Source: Gracilariopsis chorda
Taxonomy: Eukaryota > Rhodophyta > Florideophyceae > Gracilariales > Gracilariaceae
Length of the DNA stretch: 53,762 nt
Direction of reading: 5' to 3'
Assembly: GCA_003194525.1 (NCBI GenBank)
Contig: NBIV01000356.1
Coordinates: 1 to 53,762 of the forward strand
A model generated the notes under the pieces. The model was given only the letters and a program-made list of their open reading frames with translations, was not told the origin of the DNA and did not search any database. The position numbers and the translations under genes are program-made. How positions within the stretch are numbered: position 1 is the first letter of the stretch; the number at the start of each line of letters is the position of its first letter. Of this stretch, positions 43,751-53,762 are shown piece after piece.

Positions 43751-44764
43751 TGCGAGTTAGATAGTACTGCTGGAACACTCTATTTCCAATTCCAGGATTT
43801 CCAACGATGGCGATATGCAGTCATTCTTGAATCGCTTATAGCAGGGTAGAATGAACTCGTTGGTGCACGAAGATTAGATGGGGACAGAGAACGCAGCTGG
43901 TTTTGCGATTCGGCGAGTCAGTTCAGATGAAGTGGATGGAGTCCGATACCTGTTGTCTCACTGCTCGTTCGAAGGTCGCGATTTGTTCACTAATGCCAGC
44001 ATCTTCAGCAAATTAGGGCGCAAAGCTGTTGAAAAAAGTTGGATACTTCACAGCAGCCGGTATCTGAGTCGATGCATTCAAGTGTGGTTTGTTAAAATCT
44101 TGAGCGTAGTGCAGTCGGGAGGTATTCCTAAGGAATTTACAAGGGAATCTATCTACCGAGTGAGCAGACCAAGTTTAGTGAGAGTATCGTGGAACGTGAC
44201 CGTGACCATTAATGTACAAAGCGAGACATAATAACCGTTGTCGGGGACCAGGAACAGATACCTTGAATCCACAAATTATAACTAAAATTAATCAAAATAG
44301 AGGGTAAAACTGGAATGGTTGCAAGTCATCAGTGGCAGCCAGGAACAGCTTCACACCATCTCTTCCTGCTCCGCCTGACAGGGGTTAATGAAGGCGTGGA
44401 AGTTACGCAGCTCAGGTTTCCTATCAAGTACAACGGTACCTCAAGTTACAGAGACAACAGAAGAGCGTTGACCGAGTGTATTCTTACATGTTAACCTCGA
44501 TTCCTTTCAGAAAGAACTTCTTGTACTACAATGCTAGCATCTCCACCATACTCGAGAATTACAGACCGTCACAATAGTTGGCAACCTGTTCTTCCCAAAC
44601 ACATCTCTTGGTTTGTGTTACTACGGAGGGAATAACAGCTTGATCTTCTGCTTGCACCATATCTCATATACAGCCGTTCGCTTTCCTTCAACAATAAAGT
44701 TCACTGAACCGTAAAGAAAAGGCACACGTTCCACCCCTTTCAGATCAGTTGCAACACCTCTTCT
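43751..44764. other. 1 kb without identified genes
   Basis: A forward frame at 43878-44231 (117 codons; AIRRVSSDEVDGVRYLL near its start) is vaguely like the beginning of an acetyltransferase fold but has no acetyl-CoA motif. The remainder shows nothing. Confidence 0.4.
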
Positions 44765-46369
44765 TTAAACAGCGTTGATTAAGGTTGCGAGGACTTCGAG
44801 ATCACGGTGATCCAGGTTTCCTTCGGCTGCAATGCGGTACGTACCACTGATTGCGGGCGATCCGCTTAGCATCCCCCCAGCGGCATCAAGTTCAAACTCT
44901 CTTGTGAATACGCCAGAAATGATGCGTTCACAGAACCCATTACGAAATTCAACGAATCCACCTCCACCAGCATATATTGCGGCCAATGCTCCTACTCCAA
45001 CCACGTTCGTCATGCTCGCCACCAGCTTGTCACCGTATCGATTAGGCCAACTTTTACATGCCTCAGATCAGATTCTTGCCATAACGCGACCCTGTGGCAC
45101 GCAGCATGTCCGTGCGAAATATGCGAGATAGGTGTCCAACGTTCTACATGTGCCACGGTCACGACCTCTGAAGAGCGCTCGAAGAAACTTCAATAGATAA
45201 GAATCTGCTTTGAACTGGATATGATCCGAGGGCATAAACGGGATGATCCTTCCGGGCGGGCGAGATTTGGAGTAGGACTCATAAACGGGGTAAGCATCTG
45301 CTGAACGACAGTCGGCGCCGGTTCGATAAAGCCACCTATCGCCCGTCATGAAACCATCTACCGCATTGTCCTTATCGCGCACAAGGATAGGTACCATGGC
45401 GTTGCGAAGCCATCTTGGTATAAGAGGTGTCATAAGCAGCCTCCCCCTCTCAACACTGGGCTTGATAGCGTACTCGAGATCCAGGAGATACTTCTCCGCA
45501 GTAGGACGGTATCCACATTTCATGGCTGCGATCATACAGATAGCATGACGGGATGGTATCGATACTGTTCTCGATTGCTGCATCTGAACGACGTTATACA
45601 ACTCAAGATCGACACTTTCGGTTGCCATGAGCATCTGTTTGAGCTTATCCACCTCGGTTCTGTTGGCAATCTGCGTTGGAATCCTTCTCGCATTCATGGC
45701 GTTTCGAATGCGATCAAGCTCCCTGTCCAATGAAGGGAGCTCGTGGTGGCTGCCGAACAGAACCGGTCGTGCCAGGCGTTGTACGTTTTCCAGGCTATTG
45801 TCACTATCCAGGTATCGAGAGAGATGTTCGCCAATCTGCTCCAATCTCCAGCCTTTCAACGAGGAGAAATCGTTGAGCACGTCGGGGAGAAGATCGTGCG
45901 CTTTTTTGACGATGGCATTAGCTGCATTCATTGTGTGGAGGACGGAGATAGAGCTGAGGACGGTGGGGGAATCTAGAAAGAGGGCGTAAGAGCGGAATTT
46001 CTCTTCGATCTACAATCTGTGTAAGGCGTCGTGCAGGAGCTGCAGACGTGCGAGCGACAGAATGTGATGGCGAACGGACTCCCATGATGGGGCGGCGGGC
46101 TTCCAAGCCAGCGGGTCGTCAGCGGGGAAGGAGGGGAGCGGCTTACCTAGATCGTGGCTGACATCGTCGTCGACGGGGGCGCAGAGGGAGATAGGGGTGG
46201 CGCCGGAGCGCGACGGACCGGAGAAGGGGACGGATACCTGGCACATGGTGCGATGTGTAGCCTCTGCATCTCTGTGGGGGCAAAGATCTAACGCTTGCCA
46301 CCGTGGCGCAGCGTGGGGCGAGCACACTGTTATGTTCTTTAAGAACGAGACCTTCCGCCGCGCGCCCAA
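44765..46369 (-). pseudogene. Unidentified 534-codon gene with two in-frame stops
   Basis: One minus-strand frame runs from ATG 46369 to TAA 44765, interrupted only by TAG 46010-46012 and TGA 45068-45070. Across both stops the translation stays coding-like: ARLQLLHDALHRL then IEEKFRSYALFLDSP, and CVPQGRVMARI then SEACKSWPNRYGDKLVASM. The middle is helical and charged (LPSLDRELDRIRNAMNAR; KLKQMLMATESVDLELY). The C-terminus has AAIYAGGGG and ends NLDHRDLEVLATLINAV. No family was recognised. Two point mutations would explain its state, so it was recently intact or is read through. Confidence 0.6.
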
Positions 46370-47520
46370 CGCCTCCCGTTTCTCCCACTGCTTGCCAGCG
46401 CCGCGAGTGCGATCGTAGATCGCTTCATTTACAGCGTGCTGCGGTTAGCGCCAGCCCTAAGTCACGTGACAGCCCTAACGTGCCCTCCATCTCTCCCCAA
46501 TTCAATCGCCTCCAGCTTCGGCGACGGTTGCGTCCGATATCGGGGCCGAAGTTCGGCCCCGCTACCCGCCGCGACCGTCACTGCCAAACCGCGCTGCAAA
46601 ACGCCGTAGGGGTTTTACAACTTGGTGCCAGATTTATCTTGGAGACAACAACGGATACAAACTGCACCCGCACTGCGTCTGTCTCCCCGTGCCGTGGTCC
46701 AGTCGCAGCGCTACAACGTCGCTCAGCCGTGACAGGGCTGCATTTCTGCCTGTAAATATGAGACCTCGCGAAGGTACGTATTTCAGTGCTCGATTTCTCT
46801 GTAACCTTCCAAGCTTTACGATCTGCGTTCTTTATCTCTCCACGTAACCCATTCCAGCACCGCCAACAGCAGTCAAGGGTCTCGCTCGCCACTTCGTATC
46901 TGCTTTTGCTTCTGGTACCGTTGACGTTGCTCAGCTCTAGGGGTTTGCTGCGGCCGCGAAGAAAAAGGCGACCGCGCTGCGGCGATGCGTGGCGGTAAGG
47001 TGGCGGTAAATAAGAATGAGACAGCACTTCGAGCAAGGCGTATGGGTGAGACAGTGGTGCGGTGGTGCCGCTCTGAGCAACCACACCCGGAATGGCGATA
47101 AGAGGGAGGGAAGAGACGATCGTCCGGTGGGGCGAGACGGTGGCGGCAGCGGCGGCTGCGGCGACGCGCGGCGACGTGCACTGAGTGGCAGACAGCACGA
47201 AGGCGGACGAGGCGGCGCGTGGGGCCGCGACGTACGAGCGCATGGCGAGCTCGCATGAGAAACGGACGGCGCAGCGCCGCGATGGCGCGCGGCGCGCAGA
47301 TCACCGCGCAGCGTCGCGCTTTTCGCCAAAAAGCGCGCGCTCTGCGGTGAGCAGCGCGCCGCATGGCACACGTGCCATGGCACGGTCCTGCGCGCGATGT
47401 CGATCGTGTGAGGGCCAGCAGCAGTACGAACTGTGAACTGCTTTTTGCCCGCTCCACTCTCTCGTCTCCCTTTAGACGTCGTACTTGAATGCTTTATCTT
47501 TCTTACATTCACTGACACGA
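46370..47520. other. G+C-rich, CpG-rich interval
   Basis: Many overlapping frames are open on both strands because the sequence is so G+C-rich, and none has a motif. The part at 46370-46570 lies directly upstream of the minus-strand gene starting at 46369, includes CACGTG near 46463, and may be its promoter. Confidence 0.4.
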
Positions 47521-48186
47521 TTTCCCCAACTTTAACTCTTGCTGCTCCTTCTTACTGAGCTTGTGCACCACCTCTATTTCATTGACACTCAGCCTTGGCA
47601 CGGTCACCTTATCACCTTGACTGATATTATCAACGTTGATTGATCCCGTTCGTACAACTTATGAAGAACACATTTCGGCACCAGCAACTTTCATCTTCCT
47701 CACCTTTTCCGTGGCACGTCCTGCAGCTTGCGCAGAACCACCGCCCTTTTGCATCTCCCGAATAACTTTGGGATTTTGTTTCTTCGCCTGCTTCACCTCC
47801 ATCTCCATCGCACTCTTCTGATCTTTTCTCAACTGCTCCTCATTCTCCCGTACACGGCCGAGACGACTTTCACAGGAAAAGCTGGTATGGAGAAGCAAGA
47901 AGAACACGTGCAAGATTTACTTTGTGTGTTCGAAGAACTGAAGCAGAACGATTGGGATACGAGGCTGGTGGCCATGGATATAAGATGACTGAGTAATCTC
48001 ATTATACTGCTGGAGGGTGGTCTTCATTCTTCCTCCTTGTTTTGAAGGGCAGTTTCAGAACGTAGGAAATAGCACATATTGCCGAACCGCTTTGATGCTT
48101 CTGACGCGCATGCCTAGGTATCAAAGGTGATGTACGCGTTTGCGCGCATTCTAGAGCTACATTTTCCAAGGTGATGTACGGAAGAG
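47521..48186. other. Unidentified fragments
   Basis: A minus frame at 47659-47913 is Lys/Glu-rich (MEVKQAKKQNPKVIREMQK) and could be the end of a coiled-coil protein. A plus frame ending at 47988 reads FEELKQNDWDTRLVAMDIR, similar in pattern to a HEAT/TOG helix pair. Neither is enough for a call. Confidence 0.35.
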
Positions 48187-48289
48187 ATGTTTAGGCGCGT
48201 TTTGCACAAAAGTGATGTTTCTCTGGTATCGTTGTACCTTCCGTACGTCCACAAGCGGCGTAGCTACCAAGCTCAAACTACAGGTTGTA

Positions 48290-50120
48290 CGCTAAAGAGA
48301 TTGTCGAAATATGCGAACAACGGCTTTCTACTTCTGCTAAATACCGTGTCAAGAGGAGCGTGGCTGCCACTCTTGGAGACCTGGCCGAGGTTTCTCCGGT
48401 CAATGTATCTTATACTTTTCCCGCTACTTCTTGTTGGTATCTGCGATCATTCCCATTTCGATGCGTGTCAATCTGGACATGGCCAATATCTCTTGACCGA
48501 CAAAACAGGCACTTCGATGCAAAACGAAATGTGTTTCAAGAAACAGCATCTTGGCACCATGCTCTTTCGGAGGGATTCTTTGAAAGATATTTACTAGTAC
48601 GTCCGGTCGGCGTTTCAACAGGATCGCACATTGCTCGACGTCTACTCGTCGGACTCCGTACCCGCGGACAACAGAAGTGTGCAAATGACTGAGGATGCTG
48701 TTTTTTCTAAGTCGATTGCCCCCATGAGGTCAAGAGAGTCGACGTCCAGTCATTGGGCTCAGAATCAAGTGCAAACCGCTCTCCTTGCGATTGCACTTGC
48801 GCATAACGTCACACCCGTCGAAGATGGGAGTGAGCGAACGTTGCAAGCAGCAAGCCTAGATGAAGTTGCCCTTGTTAAATTCGCCGAATCCGTCGGTGTG
48901 ATTCTCAAAGAGCGCTAGATCAACAGCGTTGTGCTCAGAGTTCCTGGCGACTTTGAACTGAGCTACGATATACTCGCTGAATTTCCTTTCACATCCGAAG
49001 CGAAGCGAATGGGTGTGATTGTGCAGAACCAACAGTCTAAGAACATTACGCTTTATGTGAAAGGGGCGGATACCGTCATGTCTCGAAAGGTTCGGTACAA
49101 CGACTGGCTCGATGAGGAGTGTGGCAACTTAGCAAGGGAAGGTTTGCACGCCCCAGTGTATGCAAGGCGCGACTTGTCTGTCACAGAGTACACCACATTT
49201 TCAGAAAAGTGGCAAGCGGCCAGGACATGTTCGTTGAATCGAAAGGAATCTATGGCAGCCGTGCAGAGCGATGTTGAACACGACATGAACTTATTGGCAC
49301 CGACTGGTGTGGAGGACAAGTTGCAGCCAAATGTTCTGGAAACACTGGAGAAGCTACGTCACGCCGGAATCCGAGTATGGGTGCTAACAGGGGACAAAGT
49401 GGAAACTGCTACTTGCATTGTCATCTCTTCTAGACTTGCCCAACGATCTCAGGGGATTTTTCGAGTAACAGGGCTTAAGAGCAGGAAAGAGGCTAGTACA
49501 GCTCTCTCGCGATTTCGGCGGCAAGCAGGGTCGGATGTTCTCGTGGTTGATGGATCGTCGCTTCAGATTTTGCTCGATATGTTTCCGGAAGAATTCATAG
49601 AGCTTGCAGCAACAGTTCCAGCTGCTGTAGCATGTCGATGCTCGCCAACGCAGAAGGCTACTGTTGTAGAACTTTTGAAAGAGCATCTGAACAAGAGGGT
49701 AGCTGCAATTGGTGACGGGGGTAATGATGTGGGAATGATTCAACAAGCGCACGCTGGTATCGTAATTCCTGGAAAGGAGGGAATGCAAGCTTCATTAGCA
49801 AGCTGAGTTCAGTATAGCATCATTTTGCCACCTTACTCGACTTCTATTATGGCATCAGCGTAATTCTTATAGACGATCAGCAAGACTATCGCAGTTTGTA
49901 ATTCATCGGGGTCTTATTATATCAATCATTCAGACTGTGTAATACGCTCTGTTTTTCTACGCAGCCGTGAGCGTTTATTCAGGGTGGATCTTGGTAGGGT
50001 ATGCGACGTACAAGGATTTGCAGAAAGGAAGATCATTGAATCTGAAGACGTTCTTGGTTTGGGTGTTCAAATCAATTTACCAAGGATCGATGATTATGGT
50101 TTTCTCTGCGTATGTATAAT
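48290..50120 (+). pseudogene. NEO1/ATP9-type P4-ATPase (phospholipid flippase), degenerate
   Basis: Segments in family order: a membrane stretch ending IIPISMRVNLDMA (near 48445-48487), the phosphorylation loop YLLTDKTGT, the N-domain VQTALLAIALAHNVTPVED and ASLDEVALVKFAESVG, then FPFTSEAKRMG, LYVKGADTVMS, VWVLTGDKVETATC, ACRCSPTQKA and AIGDGGNDVGMI. After a frameshift near 49800 come [33 protein letters not shown] and KGRSLNLKTFLVWVFKSIYQG. The sequence fits the NEO1/ATP9 class rather than the DRS2 class. Lesions are a deletion and frame change before DKTGT, TAG 48916-48918 in an otherwise continuous frame, the shift at 49800, TAA near 49940, and a deletion between the last membrane segments. 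P4-ATPases flip phospholipids to the cytosolic leaflet. Confidence 0.85.
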
Positions 50121-50129
50121 GGGATGATG

Positions 50130-50967
50130 AGTACTTTACAACACTGCACTTGAGTGCTCTCCCACAGCTGCGCCGCCCGCGGTACGTAAGCCACCACCCC
50201 ACCCGCGGCGTTCTCTAGTAGACACCCCAACTCGTTCATCGCAAACACACCCCCTCCCTCGCGAATGGCGCGCTCCCACCGCTTCGCCGCCTGCTGTCCG
50301 TCCGCCGCCACCCCTACCGCACCGTTTTTCAGAAGCACACCTAATTCACTGATCGCACCAACTTAATTACCCTCACGGATGGCGCACTCGAACAGCACCA
50401 ACGCTCGCTGTGCGTCTGCCGCCACGCCTTCCGCTCCATTCAATAGTAGACACCCCAACTCATACATCGCATCCACATGATTTCCCTCGCGGATTGCCAG
50501 CTCGAACAGCTCCACCGCTTGCGCTGCATCCCTTGCCACCCCGTCCACGCCATTCTTCAGAAGCAACTCCAAGTTTTTCATCGAGGTCACATGACCTCCC
50601 TCGCGAATGGCACGCTTCCACAGCCACGCCACCTGAGGTGCATCCGCTGCCACCCCGTCTGTGCCGTGCTCCAGCGAGTCTGCCAACTTGCATAGGTCAT
50701 TGACATTTGATACTTCTTGGCTGTGAAGCTCCTCTGCTTCCATGGCTGTGTTGGGGCATGTCAAAGCGTCCTCTTGGCGAAGCCACCGCTGAGTCAGTTC
50801 CAACCACCAGTTCCCTTTCTTCGTCCCCGTCTTCACGCCTTTCGCTGGCTTTGTGAGGTATGTCAATTCCTCCAAAAACCTTGATTGCCGCTTGATGGTT
50901 CTCCTTGACGAAGCCTTTGCCGAACCGCACCACGTAAACTGGGCATTTCTCACTCTCTTCCCTTCGC
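50130..50967 (-). pseudogene. Sel1-repeat protein remnant, fused to the antisense ORF of element A
   Basis: At least five repeats of about 37-40 residues with the pattern NG--GVA-D---A--L-E-AIREG----AM-ELG-LL, a Sel1-like (TPR-related) solenoid used for protein-protein contacts. TAA 50363-50365 interrupts the frame between AIREGN and VGAISELG; the repeats then continue to about 50135. Toward the retroelement, codons for about 90 non-repeat residues (WWLELTQRWLRQEDALTC and so on) connect directly and in frame to the antisense ORF at 50968. A second frame at 50800-50930 (FVKENHQAAIKVFGG) also looks coding, so the joint may hide a frameshift. Confidence 0.75.
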
Positions 50968-52574
50968 TAGCGCCGGTTTCCTCTACGTCCATCTCCCCGG
51001 GTTCTTCCGGTTCCTTATCAACCATTGGGTCATCCTCGCCGTATGCGCGGTAGTAGTCGTCGGAATTGACATACCCCACCGGGTGGTCTTCCGGCACATG
51101 CCGGGGCGCATCGCGAAGCTCGCGCGCCTCTTCGGAGGAAATTTCCCCGAACTCCCAGGGGTCGAAGTAGATAAAATCCCCCGCAAGGGCGGTGTTTCTA
51201 CCCAGTCCCGGACCACCAGTGTTACCACTGCCGCCGTCCAGACGACCGCTTTGCTCCAGCGGGACCTCACTCCAGCTAACGCTGTCGATGTACCCAAGTA
51301 ATTGGAGGACCTCTTCATTGTTGGCCAGGCCCCCAAGGGGGATGCGAAGATCCAAATTGCGGATCGCTGCCCGCACACGCGGTGGAAGGAACCAGAGACG
51401 ATAATGGTCGTACGCCTCGTTGAAGATGTAAGCTGCAGCGCGGGCTGCCCACTCCGTAACCACCACGGACCACAACCCTGACCGGGGATCCTGCATGGGC
51501 AGCGAACCGAGGTACGTAAGTACCGGCGGGAGTTCTATATAGCACCCCCGGCAGGCGTCATGGAAGCGCCACCACTCGGGGAGTGCTACATAACGACCTA
51601 GTAGGTGAGGCGGCGCAATCCGCTTTATCTCCACGTTCTGATTCGGGATGAAATACCCGAATCGGGATCGCCAACGCCGCTCATAGCGGACGACGTTTTG
51701 GAGAAAGTTGGACCGGTATTGCCGGGGAAGATACCTGAACTCCGCCCAAATAATCGGTCGCTCCCAACAAAAGGCTTCTTGCCGCGCTGCGGGGAAATTC
51801 CTCCAAGCGAGTTTCTCGAGGCGGAACAGGTTGTCGCCGTACCCAATCTCCCAGCGAGTGCGGAAGTGGCTAACGTCGAAGCCGAACTCCGGTGGGACCG
51901 CTACATCGAATGGAGCCCGGCTCTGCCGTTGGTATGCCATGTGCGTCAACGTTGTGTGCGCCGCAGCGACGGTCTCGCCCGAATTCTTTCGGAGGTGGTG
52001 ACGCGGAATGGCAATCCGGTGACGCCAATCCCACGATGTGGTGACTGCTCTGGGCAGATCCCCGGAAGGGTGTCTGAGCCATCCGCATAAGCGGTGAACA
52101 ATCCCTAATTGAGGACAGCGACCGGGTGAAACCACGGGGCAAGGCGCAGGCGCGACGCGTGATTCCGATTCATCTGTTTGAGCCCCACCAGGGTGTTGTA
52201 AGTTGGCCAGTTGAATGCCGGAGCGGTTCCGGAGGATCCCACCGAAGGTGGTAGTGCGAAGGGATGGTCGGCTGCAGCAGCCATACTCCCCGGTTGTACC
52301 AGATGTCGATCGCCCTGAGGCAGGGGAACTGACCGGAAACCGGTGGTGTATCGCCAGAGAGACCTCGGGGGTTGGCTGTTGTTGTTGTGTTGTTGTCGTT
52401 GTTTATTTCTCCCTCTTCGAGGGTGGTTGTTGTTGTTTGTCGGAGTGCGCTCGGTGACGAGGAAGTGCGGAGGCGAGGAGAGGAAATAACAGCTGCAGTA
52501 GCAGGGGGTGGTGACTCTGGTGCAGAGGGATTTACCGGAGAACCGGAGACAGCGCACGCGCTTTTATCACCCAT
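50968..52574 (-). pseudogene. Antisense ORF, second copy (C-terminally truncated, mutated, fused)
   Basis: Starts with the same MGDKSAC... N-terminus at 52574. A frame change near 52390, a TAG at 52105-52107 (GAG in copy 1), and a one-base loss near 52060 break the first third. From about 52055 to 50968 the frame is open and close to copy 1, and it then runs on into the Sel1 repeats to 50363. The last ~80 codons of the copy 1 protein are missing at the breakpoint. Most residues of the central domain are unchanged between the copies. Confidence 0.8.
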
Positions 52575-52659
52575 TTTCGTCTGGGAATCCTCCGCGTACG
52601 CGGTCGTTTTCCCGTCTTAGGGGGGGATATGAAGTGCAACGCCCTTAGGGAGGGATTCT

Positions 52660-53104
52660 TGGTACTTGAATGCTTTCCCGATATTATCGGTTGTGTAGTA
52701 TGTATATGAACTACGCCCCACTATGGTGGATATGGACACGTGGGACACGGTTTTGGGTCAATTGGCGGTTGGCCACAGTACTGGATGTTGCCACGAAATG
52801 TGGAGTATTTTAGTTAATTTTATTTAATATTCTCACACCCATTTCTGGAAAGCTAGTACTTAGTGCGACGGTGCACTGCCGTCGCACCAGTAAACCTTCC
52901 CCAACAAGGGACCCAAACCTGGGGAATTGGCTCTAGTTGTTACCGCTTGCGCGCGTGCTCTACTCCTCCTTGGAGGGAAACGCCGTGAACCACGGGACAT
53001 CTAACCCCCTTGCACATCTAAAGGGACCCATCACTGGGAGTATAATTGTTCCAATTGCATTTGTGTTTCGCCCTTTATAGGGATATTGTTACCGGCATCG
53101 CCGT
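52660..53104 (+). repeat. LTR of element A, second copy, truncated by the telomere
   Basis: Begins TGGTACTTGAA and follows the other LTRs for 445 bases, to ACCGGCATCGCCGT. There the others continue TCGTCCCC, but this one switches to ATTTGGGTTTTTAGGG. Confidence 0.93.
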
Positions 53105-53762
53105 ATTTGGGTTTTTAGGGATTTTAGGGGTTTTTAGGGGTTTTTAGGGGATTTTTTAGGGGTTTTTTAGGGGATTTTAGGGATATTAGGGGATTTTAGG
53201 GGATTTTAGGGGATTTTTAGGGGTTTTTAGGGGTTTTTAGGGGTTTTTTAGGGTTTTTAGGGGTTTTTAGGGGTTTTAGGGGTTTTTAGGGGTTTTTTTT
53301 TTAGGGGTTTTATTTTTAGGGTTTTTAGGGGTTTTTTAGGGTTTTTTTAGGGGATTTTAGGGGATTTTTAGGGTTTTTAGGGGTTTTTTAGGGGTTTTTA
53401 GGGGATTTTAGGGGTTTTAGGGGTTTTTAGGGGTTTTTAGGGTTTTAGGGGTTTTTTAGGGGTTTTTTTTTAGGGGTTTTAGGGGTTTTTAGGGGTTTTT
53501 AGGGGATTTTAGGGGATTTTTAGGGGTTTTTTAGGGGTTTTTAGGGGTTTTTAGGGGTTTTTAGGGGTTTTTTAGGGGTTTTTAGGGGTTTTTTAGGGTT
53601 TTTAGGGTTTTTAGGGGTTTTTAGGGGATTTTAGGGGTTTTTAGGGGTTTTTAGGGGTTTTTTAGGGTTTTTAGGGGTTTTTAGGGGATTTTTAGGGGTT
53701 TTTAGGGGTTTTTAGGGGATTTTAGGGGTTTTTAGGGGTTTTTAGGGGTTTTTAGGGGTTTT
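53105..53762 (+). repeat. Telomeric repeat array, G-rich strand toward the end
   Basis: Degenerate units of TTTTTAGGGG, with three to eight T and three or four G, and frequent GATTTTAGGGG or GATTTTTAGGGG variants. The array runs to the end of the window with no interruption. G-rich strand orientation is right for a right-hand chromosome end. The unit resembles the Arabidopsis/Chlamydomonas-type family (T3-4AGGG) but is longer and variable. Confidence 0.93.

Larger units (their letters stand above)
50968..53104 (+). mobile_element. Element A, second copy: 3' fragment at the chromosome end
   Basis: Aligns with 9175 to about 11256 of element A: the larger part of the antisense ORF, the polypurine tract region and the start of the LTR, in the same orientation. 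The left breakpoint joins Sel1-repeat sequence and the right one joins telomeric repeats. Gag, pol and the chromodomain are absent. Differences from copy 1 include a ~70-base stretch near 52435-52510 not found in copy 1. Confidence 0.92.

Noticed and set aside
46580..47460. Several long overlapping frames on both strands
   Set aside because: The region is very G+C-rich so stops are rare in all frames. The translations are Arg/Ala/Ser-rich without motifs.
4783..50365. Reassigned stop codons or U-to-C RNA editing as an explanation of the many in-frame stops
   Set aside because: All three stop codons are involved, the same genes also contain frameshifts, and long intact frames (1,629, 595, 473 codons) contain none of them. 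Ordinary pseudogene decay explains the data.
53105..53762. CRISPR-like array from regular short repeats
   Set aside because: There are no spacers. The units are degenerate T/A/G repeats at the terminus of a eukaryotic sequence, that is, a telomere.

Overview
This is the right-hand end of a eukaryotic nuclear chromosome. The last ~660 bases are degenerate G-rich telomeric repeats (mostly TTTTTAGGGG). Inward lies a subtelomeric mosaic of LTR retrotransposons and broken host genes. The organism is probably an alga with starch metabolism: an alpha-glucan water dikinase remnant sits beside TRRAP/Tra1, NEO1-type flippase, CLC, PP2C and NB-ARC/WD40 remnants, with little sign of introns. A red alga would fit, but nothing here proves it.

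Layout. 1-11605: element A, a Ty3/gypsy chromovirus with ~790-base LTRs, decayed gag-pol, a C-terminal chromodomain, and an intact 595-codon ORF on the opposite strand between pol and the 3' LTR. 11606-15194: fragments of a WD40 protein, a CLC channel, TRRAP, possibly an adenosine-deaminase-like start, and a gamma-glutamylcyclotransferase-like gene on the minus strand. 16550-22771: two copies of a ~0.55 kb module bracketing a broken NB-ARC-WD40 gene. 25403-26824: an intact APH-family kinase-like gene. 28877-30150: a thiolase pseudogene. 30251-38410: element B, a second full-length Ty3/gypsy element on the minus strand, with intact pol, damaged gag, ~1.04 kb LTRs and a near-perfect 5-base target duplication. 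38872-50120: remnants of a FAM173-type methyltransferase, glucan water dikinase, PP2C, two unidentified minus-strand genes and a NEO1/ATP9 P4-ATPase. 50130-50967: Sel1-repeat remnants. 50968-53104: the 3' part of a second element A copy. Its antisense ORF is fused in frame to the Sel1 repeats, and its LTR is cut after 445 bases and capped directly by telomere.

Most host genes are broken by frameshifts or single in-frame stops. Several of those stops could be explained by C-to-T change at Gln or Arg codons. The most unusual features are the conserved antisense ORF of the chromovirus family, its chimera with Sel1 repeats at the chromosome end, the unusual telomere unit, and the LTR/telomere breakpoint. 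All family assignments were made by reading translations and motifs by eye; no database search was run.
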